From assembly GCF_012584445.1 (NCBI RefSeq), contig NZ_JABAHI010000006.1, positions 248,001 through 312,000 on the forward strand: a stretch of DNA of 64,000 nt, read 5' to 3'. Under the pieces are notes generated by a model, which ran no database searches, was not told where the DNA came from, and saw only the letters and a program-made list of their open reading frames with translations. Each line of letters starts with the position of its first letter. The first letter of the stretch is position 1. This document shows, piece after piece, positions 1-10,288 of the stretch. Source of the stretch: Olsenella sp. KGMB02461. Its GTDB lineage: Bacteria > Actinomycetota > Coriobacteriia > Coriobacteriales > Atopobiaceae. Made by a program: the position numbers and the translations under genes.

Positions 1-531
1 GCGCGTAGCCTCAGGGTCCAACGCGCTGGTGGCCTCGTCGCACAAGATGATGGAGGGATCCGATGCCAGGGCACGGGCAATGGCCACCCGCTGTTGCTGG
101 CCGCCGGAGAGCTGCGAGGGGTAGGCCTGGGCCTTCTCGGCAAGGCCTACGGTCTCAAGGAGCTCTTTGGCCCGGGCATTGGCCGCGTCGCGCTCGACCC
201 CGGCGATATCCAAGGGATAGCGCACGTTGGCCAGCACACTGCGCTGCTGAAGCAGGTTGAACTGCTGGAAGATCATGCCGATCTTTTTGCGCTGGGCCCG
301 GAGCTCTTTAGCGGAGAGCTCCATAAGGTTGGTGCCGTCGACAATCACTGCGCCTGTGTCCGGACGCTCCAGCAAGTTGATGCAACGCACCAGGGTGGAC
401 TTGCCAGCTCCAGAGAAGCCGATGATGCCAAAGATCTCCCCATCGCCGATGGTGAGGTTCACCTGGCGCACGGCATGAAGAGGGCCATTGGCAGTCTCAA
501 AAGTTTTATCGAGGTCGCGCAGTTCTATCAA
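1..531 (-). CDS. metN: Methionine-type ABC importer ATP-binding protein (MetN-like), 3' end outside window
   Basis: ATPase that would drive uptake of D/L-methionine with MetI and MetQ; those partners would lie to the left of the window. The first 177 residues are visible. They show Walker [10 protein letters not shown] near residues 37-45, signature LSGGQQQR, and Walker B followed by the MetN-typical DEATSALDP. The [20 protein letters not shown] stretch is characteristic of MetN rather than general amino-acid ATPases. The start is taken as TTG at 529-531, preceded by AAGGA and giving an MIELRDL N-terminus; an in-frame stop lies just upstream, so no longer start is possible. The C-terminal ACT-like NIL domain is beyond the edge and cannot be checked. 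A long structured leader precedes the gene, so RNA-level control is likely. Confidence 0.85.
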   Translation of the reverse strand, partial: MIELRDLDKTFETANGPLHAVRQVNLTIGDGEIFGIIGFSGAGKSTLVRCINLLERPDTGAVIVDGTNLMELSAKELRAQRKKIGMIFQQFNLLQQRSVLANVRYPLDIAGVERDAANARAKELLETVGLAEKAQAYPSQLSGGQQQRVAIARALASDPSIILCDEATSALDPEATR

Positions 532-1074
532 GAGATCCGTCCTTGCAGTAGCTCATGGCCTGAGATGCACCTGAAAAGCGGGCGTCCCAGAGGCTTTTTG
601 GACTTGGCAGCGTCCCAAAAGCCTTTGTCCACTCTAAAGCCCCTAGGACCCTTTTGGAACCACTGTGATGCATCCTTAACAATGCCTGCGTGACCAAAAA
701 CAGGCAGGTAGCTAAGGGAACAGGCTCCGAGCTGCCGGGTATCGCATGGGCCTATGTGCGCCGCGACCCTAAGGGGAGCGGTGCGGCAGGGCATCCCTAA
801 GCTAACAGACTCATCTAAAACCACACGGCCTGTTCATAGCGCCGCCATACACCTTAGATTTGTCGCTTGTATACTTAGTCGAATCTATATTCACTCATTA
901 TGGCGGCTTGTTGCATAGGCACCCTAGGTGCAATGGGCCGCCCATCCTTGCAGGTCTGAGACCTTGAGGTACGCCTGAGAAACCCGAGCCTTCCGGCCCG
1001 CTCCTCCTATGTACCCCCACCGTCTTCCTTCTATGACCTCGCTGCCAACATCTCCAGCCAAGAGGGGTTTTCCA
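532..1074. other. Divergent intergenic region between metN and the LCP gene
   Basis: About 540 bases without a convincing gene. The part next to metN holds several strong secondary-structure elements readable on the minus strand: a long-range stem 708-719/794-806, and hairpins 683-706 and 591-624. The part next to the LCP gene (about 840-900) is AT-richer and probably holds the promoters, but no clean -35/-10 pair could be assigned. Small ORFs here show no family features. Confidence 0.6.
591..806 (-). promoter_or_regulatory. Structured 5' leader of metN, candidate cis-regulatory RNA
   Basis: On the minus strand, GTTAGCTTAGGGA (806-794) can pair with TCCCTTAGCTAC (719-708). The 12-13-nt stem has one bulge and one mismatch and closes a domain of about 100 nt, as a riboswitch P1 helix would. 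It is followed at once by hairpin TGCCTG/CAGGCA (683-706) and later by a 13-nt hairpin with one mismatch (591-603/612-624), about 60 nt before the start codon. Position upstream of a methionine importer suggests SAM or T-box-type sensing. The conserved cores of SAM-I and of the T-box (AGGGTGGNACCGCG) were not found, so the class is unknown. Confidence 0.4.
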
Positions 1075-2517
1075 TTGAGCAAGCACCGCCGCACTCAGCA
1101 GCCAGAAGCCCAAGATCTCTCCCGCCAAAGCGCGGTAGAGCACTATTCGGCTGCCCGCAAGCGTCGCAGCCTTCACAAGCGCATTCGCGTGGCCGTCATC
1201 ATCGTGCTCTGCGTGATCCTTGCCGGCGGCGGCATCGCCTGGGCCTATCTCTCCAACATCGAGAATCGCCTCCATGAGGGCGTGAACGACAAGCTTCGCG
1301 GCACCCTCACCAACGTGCAGGCAGACGACCCGTTCTACATGCTGCTTTTAGGCGTGGACAAGTCCGAGCAGCGTGCAGAGAGCGCGGAGTACGGCCAGGA
1401 CTCTTCCAACTACCGCACCGACTCCATCATGCTGGCCCGCATCGATCCCAAGCAAAAGCAGGTGACGCTGGTCTCCATCCACCGCGACACCCTGGTGGAC
1501 CTTGGCGAGCACGGCAAGCAGAAGATCAATGCGGCCTACTCGGTGGGCGGCCCCTCCTATGCGGTGGAGGTCATCAGCAAGTTCGCCGGCGTGCCCATCT
1601 CCCACTACGCAGAGATCGACTTTGATCACTTCGAGGGCATCGTGGACGCGCTAGGCGGCGTCACGGTGGACGTGCCCATCGACATCAACGACCCCTATGC
1701 CGGCGAGCCCATCCAAAAGGGCGAGCAAACCTTGAACGGCGCCCAAGCCCTCACCCTCTGCCGCAGCCGCCACGCCTATGACAACTATGGCGACGGCGAC
1801 CTCTACCGCGCCGCCAACCAGCGCATGGTCATCGCCGCCATCGTCAAGAAGGTGCTGGCGAGCGACCCCGCCACCATGACAGCCACCATCTCCTCCATGG
1901 CAGACGCCGTGTCCACCGACCTCTCGCTCCAGCAGATCCTCAACCTGGCTGCCCAGATGAAGGGCATCAACATGGACACCGACGTCTATACCGGCATGGA
2001 GCCCACCACCTCCACCTACCTCAACGAGACCTGGTACGAGATCTGCGACACCGCCGCCTGGCAAAAGATGATGGGCCGCGTGGACCAGGGCCTCTCCCCC
2101 TATGAGAGCGCCGACGACGATCCCACCGGCGAGGTGGCCGGCGGCAAGACCAACGTCAAAAACGACGGGGGCACAGGCCAAGATTCCACCACCTTCGACA
2201 CCAATACCTCTGCCGATAAGGACGGAACCGTCCATTCCGGCACCGTCGAGGTCCTCAATGGCGCAGGCGAAGACGGCTTGGCTGGGCGCGTTGCCAACAG
2301 CTTGGCGGCCTATGGCTACGACACCTCTGCCGGCACCGCACGCAACCGCTACGACAGCACAGTGGTGGCCTATATGAATGACGCCGCCAAGCCCAAAGCC
2401 CAGGCAGTGGCCCAGGCATTGGGCGGAGAAGTGGAAGTGGTGCAGGGTGAAGGCGTCTACATCTCAGATGCCGATGTGCTGGTAGTGTTGGGCACCGACC
2501 TGCGCAACTACAGCTAG
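1075..2517 (+). CDS. LytR-CpsA-Psr (LCP) family wall glycopolymer ligase
   Basis: Membrane-anchored enzyme expected to transfer lipid-linked glycopolymers to peptidoglycan on the outer face of the membrane. The 480-residue product has a basic cytoplasmic start, one membrane segment (about residues 39-58), an LCP catalytic domain (about 88-240, with LLLGVDKSE, the conserved RTDSIMLARID and VSIHRDTLV) and a C-terminal LytR_C domain (about 395-478, beginning VEVLNGAG). The start chosen is TTG at 1075 behind AGAGGGG with 7-base spacing; an upstream ATG at 1009 lacks a good ribosome binding site. It is followed by a terminator and stands alone, facing away from metN. Good match to the family in length and domain order. 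Confidence 0.9.
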   Translation: MSKHRRTQQPEAQDLSRQSAVEHYSAARKRRSLHKRIRVAVIIVLCVILAGGGIAWAYLSNIENRLHEGVNDKLRGTLTNVQADDPFYMLLLGVDKSEQRAESAEYGQDSSNYRTDSIMLARIDPKQKQVTLVSIHRDTLVDLGEHGKQKINAAYSVGGPSYAVEVISKFAGVPISHYAEIDFDHFEGIVDALGGVTVDVPIDINDPYAGEPIQKGEQTLNGAQALTLCRSRHAYDNYGDGDLYRAANQRMVIAAIVKKVLASDPATMTATISSMADAVSTDLSLQQILNLAAQMKGINMDTDVYTGMEPTTSTYLNETWYEICDTAAWQKMMGRVDQGLSPYESADDDPTGEVAGGKTNVKNDGGTGQDSTTFDTNTSADKDGTVHSGTVEVLNGAGEDGLAGRVANSLAAYGYDTSAGTARNRYDSTVVAYMNDAAKPKAQAVAQALGGEVEVVQGEGVYISDADVLVVLGTDLRNYS

Positions 2518-2617
2518 GACATTCGGCGAGCGGTCGCGCTCTATAAGGTGCCACCAGCGCCTTTTAAAAGGTTGACCTGCCTTTTCGCTATTCATCAATC
2601 CCCATAAAACTTAGCGG

Positions 2618-2642
2618 ACCCCTCCTTACAGGAGGGGTTTTC
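2618..2642 (+). terminator. Rho-independent terminator after the LCP gene
   Basis: Perfect 8-bp stem ACCCCTCC/GGAGGGGT, loop TTACA, then a T-rich tail. It lies about 100 bases past the LCP stop and separates that gene from the adhesin. Confidence 0.85.
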
Positions 2643-2803
2643 TGTGGCTATACTCACCCTACAGGTACTTTTCAGGTTTATGTATACAGAGGGCATAATA
2701 CACATATTAGCTGGGGTTTTCTAGAAATTTGGAGTCTTGGCCTTTGGGGGTTGGGTTTCTTTGCAGCTCTAGGCTCGAGGCTACGCGAGAGAAGGGAATG
2801 GCC

Positions 2804-5800
2804 ATGAGCGACCACATGCATCTATCTAGGACGCACCAGAGAGGGGGATGCAGCCGCCTCACGCACATAGCGGTGTGGGCCATGAGCTTGATGTTGCTGC
2901 TTTCCATGGTGCCCGTGGGGGCCTTTGCGCCCACGGTGGCTTTGGCGGCAGACGATGCCGCCGCAAGCACTGCCGCTGGCGACGACACCACGCTGTCCAT
3001 CAAGGCAGGAGCGGCAGTGCCTGTGCCTGGCCAATCCAACACCTGATACTTCCCCTACCTCACGGTGGAGAGCAACACAGACAGGCTCATCAAGTCCATC
3101 ACGGTGCAGTTCACCTCTGCCATCACCACCACGGATGCCATCAATGTGGACGCTTCGGGCAAGTTCGAGCTCTTCGCCGGCAACAAGCGCGGCAACAAAT
3201 CGGTGAACTGCGCATCGGGAGCAACCGCTGCTGAGTGGCAGCAGTACCTGCGCGACCATATGACCATCACGCTCTCAGATGCCACTACCACTAAGAGCAT
3301 TCGAATGATCGCCAACTTCGAGCCCGTGCAGTCCCTCTATGACTACAACTCGTTGAATGGGCACTACTATGAGACGGTGAAGGCCTCAGGTGCTTCTTGG
3401 GAAACGGCGTTCAAGGCAGCCCAGAGCAAGACTTATATGGGTATGCAGGGCTACCTGGTCACCATCACCAGCCAAAAAGAGCATGACTACGTCTATACCA
3501 TGATCGGCGAGAACTGCTGGACGGGCGCCACCTGCCTCGACGCCTACACCGGGCCTGTGAAGAACACCTACAAGGACTTCTATGCCTCCAAGGGCATTGC
3601 CATCCCTTCCAGCACAATGCCTGCAGCAGCTTACTATTTCTGGGTGTGCGGCCCAGAGGCCGGCAAGCTTGTGTCATGGGGCCTGAACACCCCGACAGCT
3701 GCCCCAGATCCTTCCCCTGACCCTCTCAACAACAATAGCCCCACCATCTACAACAATTGGTCGCCCAACGAACCCAACAATTCAAGCGGCGAGCAATGCA
3801 TGCACTTCTATTCGTCTGTCTCAGGCCTCTGGAACGACTTCGCCAACGGCAACACCTCTTGCACCGCCTATGTCATTGAATACGGCGGCATGGAGGGCGA
3901 TTCCGATGACCCTTCAACCTCAGGCGGTGGCGGCGACGCCAACGTGGACATCGTGGTGAAAGTGGAGATCGACATCGACCCCAAGGGCAAGACCATCACC
4001 ACCAGCGCCGACAACGTGCGTGTGGGCGAGCCTCTCAAGGTCTCCGAGAACGTCAACGGCGACCCTGAGGTCAAGCTGCACCTCTTTGGCTCAGACGGCA
4101 AAGAGACCGGCACCGAGCCCGCCCCTGTGACCCGCACCTACTACCAAAAGCAGGGCAAAGATTGGGTGGCGCTCGACGGCGTGCCCACCCAGGTAGGCAC
4201 CTACAAGGTGGAGTCTCGCGCTCCCTACCGCCATGCAGACGGCACCGTTGCCGCCGAGGATTACACCCCTGGCTCTGCCGAGTTCAAGATCTTGCCCAAG
4301 GTCATCAATGCAGCCCCCAACTCCCCTGCTCCCAGCCCCGACGACCCTTCCGAGCCCTCTGACCTGCCAGGCCGCCTCTGGTCCAAGACCTACGACGGCA
4401 CCACCGCCTTTGCAGATAGTCTCACCTCGCTGGACCTCTCCGACCTGCTGGTGGAGGGCCTGGGCGACGCCCATCTGGCCTTTGATTCCGCCGCTTTTAG
4501 CAACGCCAATGCCGGCGCCCGCGAGCTCACCTTGCACAACGTGCGCATCGAGGGCGCAGATGCCGCCAATTACAGCCTGGCCAACCTCAAGGACAACGGG
4601 GACGGGACCTACGACCTCACCGTTCCCGCCACCATCCTGCCGGCGCCCCTCACTGTCAGCCCTTACTATGCCCTGGCTCCCCAAGAGGGCCAAGATCTGG
4701 CCAAGGTAGAGACCTGGCGTGCAGGCAAGGCAGGCTTGGAAGAGGCTGCCCAAAGCTTCGAGATCGCCACCGACCAGTTGGCAGCTGCCGATAAAGACAA
4801 CCCTCAGATCCTGTTTGACGGGGTGACTCCGGCCCACTCCGCTGCCACTGCCGGAGGCCTCAAGCTGGATCTCAAGTCCCCAGTGCGCGGCAGCTACCAG
4901 GTCACCACCCAGCTCTCCGGCGACAACGTCTCTGCCGTAGACGGCAAGTTCCTCATTGGCAACTACCTGGTATCCGTCGCACCCACTACCCTGGCAATCG
5001 AGCCCAAGCCCTCCACCGTGGTAGTGACGCCCGGCAGCGACCCCACCCCTGTGGATCCCGACAACCCCGAGCCCATCAAGCCCGGCGACCCCGTCATCGT
5101 GAAACCCGGCGACGACCCCGTGGGCCCAGAAGACATTCTTAAGAAGGTTGAGGACATTATCGGCGGCGAACCCGGCGACGACCCCTCCGATCCCGACAAA
5201 CCCAACCCGGGCGCCCCTGCGCTTCCCGAGATCCCTGAGGGCGTGGAGCCTAAGATCGAGATCATCAAGGGCAAGCAGGAAGTAGACGAGATCGATCCTG
5301 ACGACCCAGGCACCTACACCGTGGTGGTCACCTATCCCAATCCCGATCCCGACCAGCCCGAAGTGCGCGTGGAGATCACCTACGAAGTTGAGCCCGAGCC
5401 TATCAAGACCGACCCCGAGACCCGCTACTTCACCGTCGCCACCCGCCTGAGGGGCGCCATCGCCTCTGACAGCTCCATCTCCCCCACGGCCACATTGGGC
5501 GAAGGGTCGTCCTACTCGGTCACATGGACTCCCGGCCTCAACCGCTATGTCTCCGAGGTCACCATCGACGGCAAGACCGTCGAGCCCACAGGCGATGCAG
5601 TGGATTTTGAGGATTTGGACGCCAATCATGTAGTGGTGGTGACCGTCGCCACGCTGCCCTCGGTAGGTGGCTCTGCTACCCGCGGCTGGTACACCGTCAC
5701 CGTGAACCGCTACGGCACCCAAGGGATGCTGGAGTGCTCTCCCTCCCAAACCGTCGAGGGTGGCGAAGATGTGAACGTGTGGTGGGAGCCTGCTGCCGGC

Positions 5801-7837
5801 TTCAGGGTGAGCGAGATCGTCATCGACGGGACCACCGCCCTCACTCCCGAGCAGATCGAGAGCGGCAGCTACGCCTTTGACGACATCGCCGCCAACCATG
5901 TGGTGGACATCCGCTACAAGTCCTTAAACGCCCTGCTGGACGTCACCTCTCGCGACTACATGGTGTCCACCAAGGTGGTGAATGGCCCCGGCGCCATCAC
6001 CGGCGGCTCCACAGTGGCCCCCGGCGCCAATTACTCGGTGTCCTGGGACACGGTGATCCAACCCACCTCGAACACCGACGACCCAGCCTATGGCGTCTGG
6101 GAAGTCTCCGGCGTCACCGTGAACGGCGTGCCTCGCGCCGGCGCCCACGACACCAGCCTTACTCTGGACAACATCAACGAGCACAAGAACGTGGTGGTCT
6201 CCATGCGCCCGGTGCTCTACAACGTGAACATCTACGGCTACTCGGTCAATGGCGGCAGCGGCACAGTCTCCGACCACCGCACCCTCTTCAAGGGCCAGAA
6301 TTATCGCGACGTGTTGGGCACCCCCAACGAGGACAGCCGCATTGTGCGCGTGGTAGTCGACGGTGCCGTGGTCTACGACGCCCCCGCCTACGATCCTTCC
6401 AACCCGCAGCCTGAGGCTCCCGTCGTCCCCGACCCCGCAGTAGCCCCTGAGCTCAAGGCTGCCGCGCCCACCGAGACCCCCACAGGCGACGACACCGACG
6501 CAGCGTCCATCACCGCTCAAGCTGCCGTCGACGTGGCCCAGGCTGCCGAGAACCACACCTCCGTGGCAGAGGGTCTAGACCTGGTGCCCCAAGCGCCCCA
6601 GGGCTCCCAGATCGCCGACGCTGCCGACGAGGCTGCAGCTCCCGAGGTAGAGGCTGCCGCACCTGAAGCGACTCCGGAAACCGTCGAGCCCGCCAATGAG
6701 CCTGCCGCTTCTGAGGATGCGTCCTTCTCGGCAGCCCGCTATGAGGGAGGCGCATCCTTCCTGGCTCAGATGGCTCGTCCTGCCGCCTCTACCCTCTTCC
6801 AGGCAGCCGACCGTGCGACCAGCCAGGCTCCGGTCTTCCCCGCAGAGACCCAGGCAGCCGGCGAGATCAACAGCTCCACCGCCAACTACCGCTTCGAGGG
6901 CGTGCAGCACGACCATCGCGTCGAGGTGTACTTTGCCAAGAACAGCGAGCCTTACGAGCCCCAGGACTCCAACGACGCCAAGGACTCCACTCCCACGGTG
7001 ACGCCCAAGGTGGAGGGGTCTTCGGGCAAGGTGGAAGTGACCAACCCCAATCCTGACAGCGATCCTGTCCCCGGCACTCCTGGCGCCCCGGTGGATCCCA
7101 CCAAGCCCATCGTGGTCAAGTGGAAGGACATTCCCGAGGGCAACGAGCCTGCCAAGATCGTGGTGGGCGACCCGGACGGCCCCCATCAGGAGGTCGAGCT
7201 CACCCCCGCAGACATCGAGCGCGGCTTTGTGGTGATAGATCCCGCCGACATCCCCGGGGGCGTCATCAACCCCGGCGGCGACACCCCTGTCACCCTGGTG
7301 GTGGAGAAGTCCTCCAAGGGCAACGACGAGGAGGTCCCGGTACAGCAGCAAGCAGCTCCCAAGCAAGAGGGGCAGATGTTTAGCATCACCACCTCGGTCA
7401 CGGGCGGCCTGGGCCAGATAAGCTCCAGTGCCGAGATAGCCGAAGGCGGCACCTACACCGTGAGCTGGAGGGCAGAGCCTGGCTACCACGTGGCTCGCGT
7501 GCTGGTGGACGGCGTGGAACTCACGTCGCTTCTGGCCACCGATCACGTGACCTTTAGCTACATCGACGGCCCCCACACCGTGCAGGTGGAGCTGGAGGCA
7601 GACCCGGATCCTGAGCCGGAGCCTCAACCTCGACCGGCTCCCAACGATCCTGCACCTGCCGGCCCCGATACCCCGGCTCCTGCCAACACTCGCGTGCTCA
7701 TCACCCCGCAGCAGGGATCCGGGATGCCCGCCACTGGCGACACCACCTCCTGGATGTCTCCCCTCTTAAGCGTCGCCGCAGCCGCCACCGCCCTCATGGC
7801 CCTAGCGCTGGTGCGCCTGATGCGCAAAGACGCCTAA
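2804..7837 (+). pseudogene. Giant LPxTG-like C-type lectin adhesin interrupted by one in-frame TGA
   Basis: Cell-wall-anchored adhesin of about 1,677 codons. ATG 2804 follows GAAGG with 8-base spacing and gives a signal peptide. TGA at 3044-3046 (codon 81) interrupts the frame, which then stays open for about 1,597 codons to 7837. The paralogue at 33401-38095 aligns directly across the stop, with Tyr opposite TGA. Domains: N-terminal region; C-type lectin domain (about nt 3340-3895) with EPN at codons 323-325 and WND at 343-345; YDG/MBG-type domain (SKTYDGTTAF, about nt 4380-4660); a Pro/Asp-rich spacer; several InlB-B-like repeats; an Ala/Pro/Glu-rich stretch; sorting signal MPATGD, hydrophobic segment and RLMRKDA tail. 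Recent nonsense mutation, leaky readthrough or sequencing error are all possible. No second start with a convincing ribosome binding site follows the stop. Confidence 0.8.
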
Positions 7838-7877
7838 GCGCCCATAACACGGCTCCACGACCTCGCCTACGACCGCA

Positions 7878-7910
7878 AGCCCCGGCGCTCCCGAGCGTCG
7901 GGGCTTTTTC
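7878..7910 (+). terminator. Terminator after adhesin 1
   Basis: 13-bp stem AGCCCCGGCGCTC/GAGCGTCGGGGCT with one G-T wobble, 2-base loop and a TTTTT tail. The word TGCCGAGAA begins two bases after the tail. Confidence 0.9.
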
Positions 7911-7911
7911 T

Positions 7912-7920
7912 TGCCGAGAA
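7912..7920 (+). repeat. Intergenic copy of the dispersed word TGCCGAGAA
   Basis: One of at least 36 copies of TGCCGAKAA in the window. Here it is noncoding, directly abutting the terminator of adhesin 1 and the opposing terminator stem of the PTS operon. DNA uptake words in other bacteria also favour terminators. Confidence 0.7.
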
Positions 7921-7961
7921 ACCCCAGCTCCCAAGGGTTGCGCCACCTGAGGAGCTGGGGT
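7921..7961 (-). terminator. Terminator of the PTS/aldolase operon
   Basis: 11-bp inverted repeat ACCCCAGCTCC (7921-7931) / GGAGCTGGGGT (7951-7961), about 35 bases past the stop of the aldolase gene. On the minus strand it is followed by TTTCTCGGCAAG, so its tail overlaps the dispersed word. Confidence 0.75.
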
Positions 7962-7994
7962 CTGTTGCCAATGTATGGGGCTTAGGAGACGGCG

Positions 7995-8636
7995 TTAGCT
8001 GCGGCTGCGGAAGCCGTCGATCAAGGAGCGAAGGGCGGTGGCGTTGGCCGCGATCTTCTCGGCAGGGCCGGAGGTGAGAAGCCCGCCAAAGCCGCAGCAG
8101 TCCACTCCGGCTGCAAGCCACTGCTCGCAGGTCTCGAGGGTGACTCCGCCAGAAGCCATGAGAGGCATCCAGGGCGTAGGCGTCTTGAAGAGCTGCACCA
8201 GCGAGGGGCCGTAGACGTTGGAGATGGGGAAGCACTTCACGAAGGCGGCGCCGAGCTCCAAGGCACGCACGGCCTCGGTCACCGAGGTGCAGCCGGGAGC
8301 GTAGGGCACCTGATAGCGGTTGCACGTGAGGGCCACTGCTTCAGAGAGGCAGTTGGAAACTATGAACTGAGCCCCGGCCATCTGGGCCAGCCGCGCCGTG
8401 GTCTCGTCCATCACCGTGCCGGCGCCCACCAGCAGCTCGTCGCCAAAGCGCGCCTTCACCGCCTCGATGGCCTGAGCCGCGCAGGAGCTGGTAAAGCTGA
8501 TCTCCAGGGCGTCCACTCCGCCGTCTAGACATCCCTGGGCGATCTCTAAGGCACGCTCGGGAGACTGGGGGCGCACCACCGCAAAAGCCCAGGTGCGTGC
8601 CAACCTTTGGGTTACCGCTGCTTTTTGCAGATCCAT
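7995..8636 (-). CDS. eda: KDPG/KHG-type 2-keto-3-deoxy-6-phosphate aldolase
   Basis: Class I Schiff-base aldolase of the KDPG/KHG family, expected to cleave a 2-keto-3-deoxy-phosphosugar to pyruvate and an aldehyde. The 213 residues show LEISF with Glu45, VGAGTV, and the Schiff-base lysine in FVKCFP (Lys134). The usual VSPG loop reads IVSNC, so substrate preference may differ from classical Eda. The start is ATG 8634-8636 with AGGAGG five bases upstream; a longer start would overlap the preceding gene. Last gene of an eight-gene operon, 11 bases after the DapA-like gene. Confidence 0.85.
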   Translation of the reverse strand: MDLQKAAVTQRLARTWAFAVVRPQSPERALEIAQGCLDGGVDALEISFTSSCAAQAIEAVKARFGDELLVGAGTVMDETTARLAQMAGAQFIVSNCLSEAVALTCNRYQVPYAPGCTSVTEAVRALELGAAFVKCFPISNVYGPSLVQLFKTPTPWMPLMASGGVTLETCEQWLAAGVDCCGFGGLLTSGPAEKIAANATALRSLIDGFRSRS

Positions 8637-8647
8637 GATGCCTCCTC

Positions 8648-9592
8648 TCACAAGTCCAGAGCGGCCGCGGCCGCCAATTTGCCCACCAGAGCCTCTGCCG
8701 CGGAGCTTAACTCCAGTTCGGCGACCAGGGCGCGGGCAGCCTCCTCGGCCTGAGCGGTGGGCGCCCCCACCGGGAGCCGAGCAGGACCCACTGGGTAGCC
8801 GGCCAGCTCCACGAGACGCTTGAGCATTTGGGGAACCGGGCCCAAATGCAGCACGTTGCGCACTGGCTCGATGGCCGCCTGAAGCTCTTGGGCTGCAGCT
8901 TCGTTGCCGGCCTCGAGGGCACGCCAGAGGCCCACCACGACAGGCGCCACCAGGTTGGCGGTGCCTGCCACTGCGCCGGAAGCCCCCATGGCATGGGCTT
9001 GGGAGATCAAGCCGTCCGAGCCCACCAGCACGTCCAGGCCATAGTCTTTGCCTGCATCCAGATAAGCCTGGAGCAGCTCTAAATTGCCCGAGCTGTCCTT
9101 GATTCCTGCGATGCGAGGGTGGCCTGCCAGCTTGGACACCACCTCAGGCGAGATAGTGCGGCCGGTGGCCTTGGGGATGTTGTAGAGCAGCACCGGCACC
9201 TCAGCCACGTTGGCGACAGCTTCGAAATAGGCCGCCAGCTCGTCATCTGTGGGCTGCAAGAAGTAGGGATTGACTACCGAGAGACCCGTGGCCCCCGCAT
9301 CCTGTGCGCGGCGGGCCAGCTCGCAGGCGGTGCGGGTAGAGCAGGCGCCCACTCCGGCGATCACCGGCACTCGGCCTGCCACTCGCTTCACCACATGGGC
9401 GGTGTAGGCGATGCGCTCGTCATCTGAGGCCACGTGGAACTCGCCGTTGGAGCCAAAGGTGAAGAGGCCGCTGACCCCTGCATCTACCAGATGGTCGATA
9501 AGGCCGTTGGCCGCCTGAGGCGCCAAATGTTGGTCTGGCGTTGCGCCAAAGGGAGTGAGAATGGGGACAATGACGCCGCTGAAGGTTGCCAT
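8648..9592 (-). CDS. DHDPS/N-acetylneuraminate lyase family aldolase
   Basis: TIM-barrel class I aldolase of the DapA/NanA family. The 314 residues show GSNGE at 47-51 (GTTGE-type motif), catalytic Tyr137 in LLYNIP and Schiff-base Lys165 in IAGIKDSSG. The family includes dihydrodipicolinate synthase, sialate lyase and 2-keto-3-deoxy sugar-acid aldolases. Position inside a PTS operon, with SIS and Eda-type neighbours, argues for a catabolic aldolase rather than lysine synthesis; this is inference. The start lies 2 bases after the stop of the SIS gene, so the pair is probably translationally coupled. Confidence 0.85.
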   Translation of the reverse strand: MATFSGVIVPILTPFGATPDQHLAPQAANGLIDHLVDAGVSGLFTFGSNGEFHVASDDERIAYTAHVVKRVAGRVPVIAGVGACSTRTACELARRAQDAGATGLSVVNPYFLQPTDDELAAYFEAVANVAEVPVLLYNIPKATGRTISPEVVSKLAGHPRIAGIKDSSGNLELLQAYLDAGKDYGLDVLVGSDGLISQAHAMGASGAVAGTANLVAPVVVGLWRALEAGNEAAAQELQAAIEPVRNVLHLGPVPQMLKRLVELAGYPVGPARLPVGAPTAQAEEAARALVAELELSSAAEALVGKLAAAAALDL

Positions 9593-9594
9593 AG

Positions 9595-10215
9595 CTACAC
9601 CACCGCCGGCTGGGCTTGCAGGATGGAGGCGCCCAAAGCGCCCGCAGGATGCCAGCGCACGTAGGTCTCTGGATTGAGCTGGCGCTCGTCTTGCAGCAGG
9701 ATGGACAGGCACTGGAGCTCGATCATCTCGGCCAGGATGGAGGCGCGCGGGGGCTTGTTCATAGAGTCCCCTTCCCTGTCTACGCCTGCCACCAGCACTA
9801 CATCGGCATTCTGAGCAAGCCAGGAGTCGGGTTTGCCAGTGAGGGCCATGATATGTGCCCCGTTGGATCTGAGACACTCCACCGAACGCTTGAGCTCGGC
9901 AGTCTCGCCAGAGTTGGAGATGGCCAGCACCACGTCGCCAGGTAGCACCTGGCCCGCGCTGCCATGAACGCACTCGGTGCCGTCCAGCTGGTAGGCAGGG
10001 GTTCCTGTAGAGGAGAAGAGTGAGGCTGCATAACCAGACACATGGCCCGGCTTGCCAATGCCGGTGATGTGGAGGCGGCCGCCCGCCGCCTCGGAATCGA
10101 GAATGAGGCGCTTAGCTGCGGCGAGCGCATCGTAATCGATGGCGCCCACATAGTCGCGAAGGGATTGGGACATGATGTCCAAAAACCTTTGGGCATGATC
10201 TTTATCGGAACGCAT
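9595..10215 (-). CDS. SIS-domain phosphosugar isomerase (KpsF/GutQ-like)
   Basis: Single SIS domain protein of 206 residues, without the CBS domains of full-length KpsF/GutQ. Visible motifs are ITGIGKPGHV near residues 50-60 and LAISNSGETAEL, the phosphosugar-binding Ser-rich loop. It probably isomerises an aldo- and keto-sugar phosphate delivered by the PTS. ATG 10213-10215 is chosen because AAGGTAAGGA precedes it; the open frame runs further upstream without features. It lies between the membrane-protein gene and the DapA-like gene. Confidence 0.85.
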   Translation of the reverse strand: MRSDKDHAQRFLDIMSQSLRDYVGAIDYDALAAAKRLILDSEAAGGRLHITGIGKPGHVSGYAASLFSSTGTPAYQLDGTECVHGSAGQVLPGDVVLAISNSGETAELKRSVECLRSNGAHIMALTGKPDSWLAQNADVVLVAGVDREGDSMNKPPRASILAEMIELQCLSILLQDERQLNPETYVRWHPAGALGASILQAQPAVV

Positions 10216-10288
10216 TAGTACTATCCTTACCTTGATCTCTCGAGCTGGGGGTATCCTTTGCCTGGCTCTCCCCAGCTTGAGGGTGTTC

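Noticed and set aside
591-806. Classical SAM-I riboswitch or T-box before metN
   Set aside because: The conserved cores were not found; only overall geometry fits, so it is reported as unclassified.
528-824. 98-codon minus-strand frame upstream of metN
   Set aside because: Overlaps the structured leader, has no family features and no ribosome binding site.
3044-3046. Selenocysteine at the adhesin TGA
   Set aside because: The paralogue has Tyr here, there is no redox context, and no convincing SECIS-like hairpin directly follows.
4091-5899. A 602-codon minus-strand frame antisense to adhesin 1, and similar long antisense frames (38244-39872, 6575-7627, 40015-40983)
   Set aside because: Gly/Val/His-rich, low-complexity translations typical of antisense shadows in high-GC DNA; no domain, no ribosome binding site, and a strong gene lies on the other strand.
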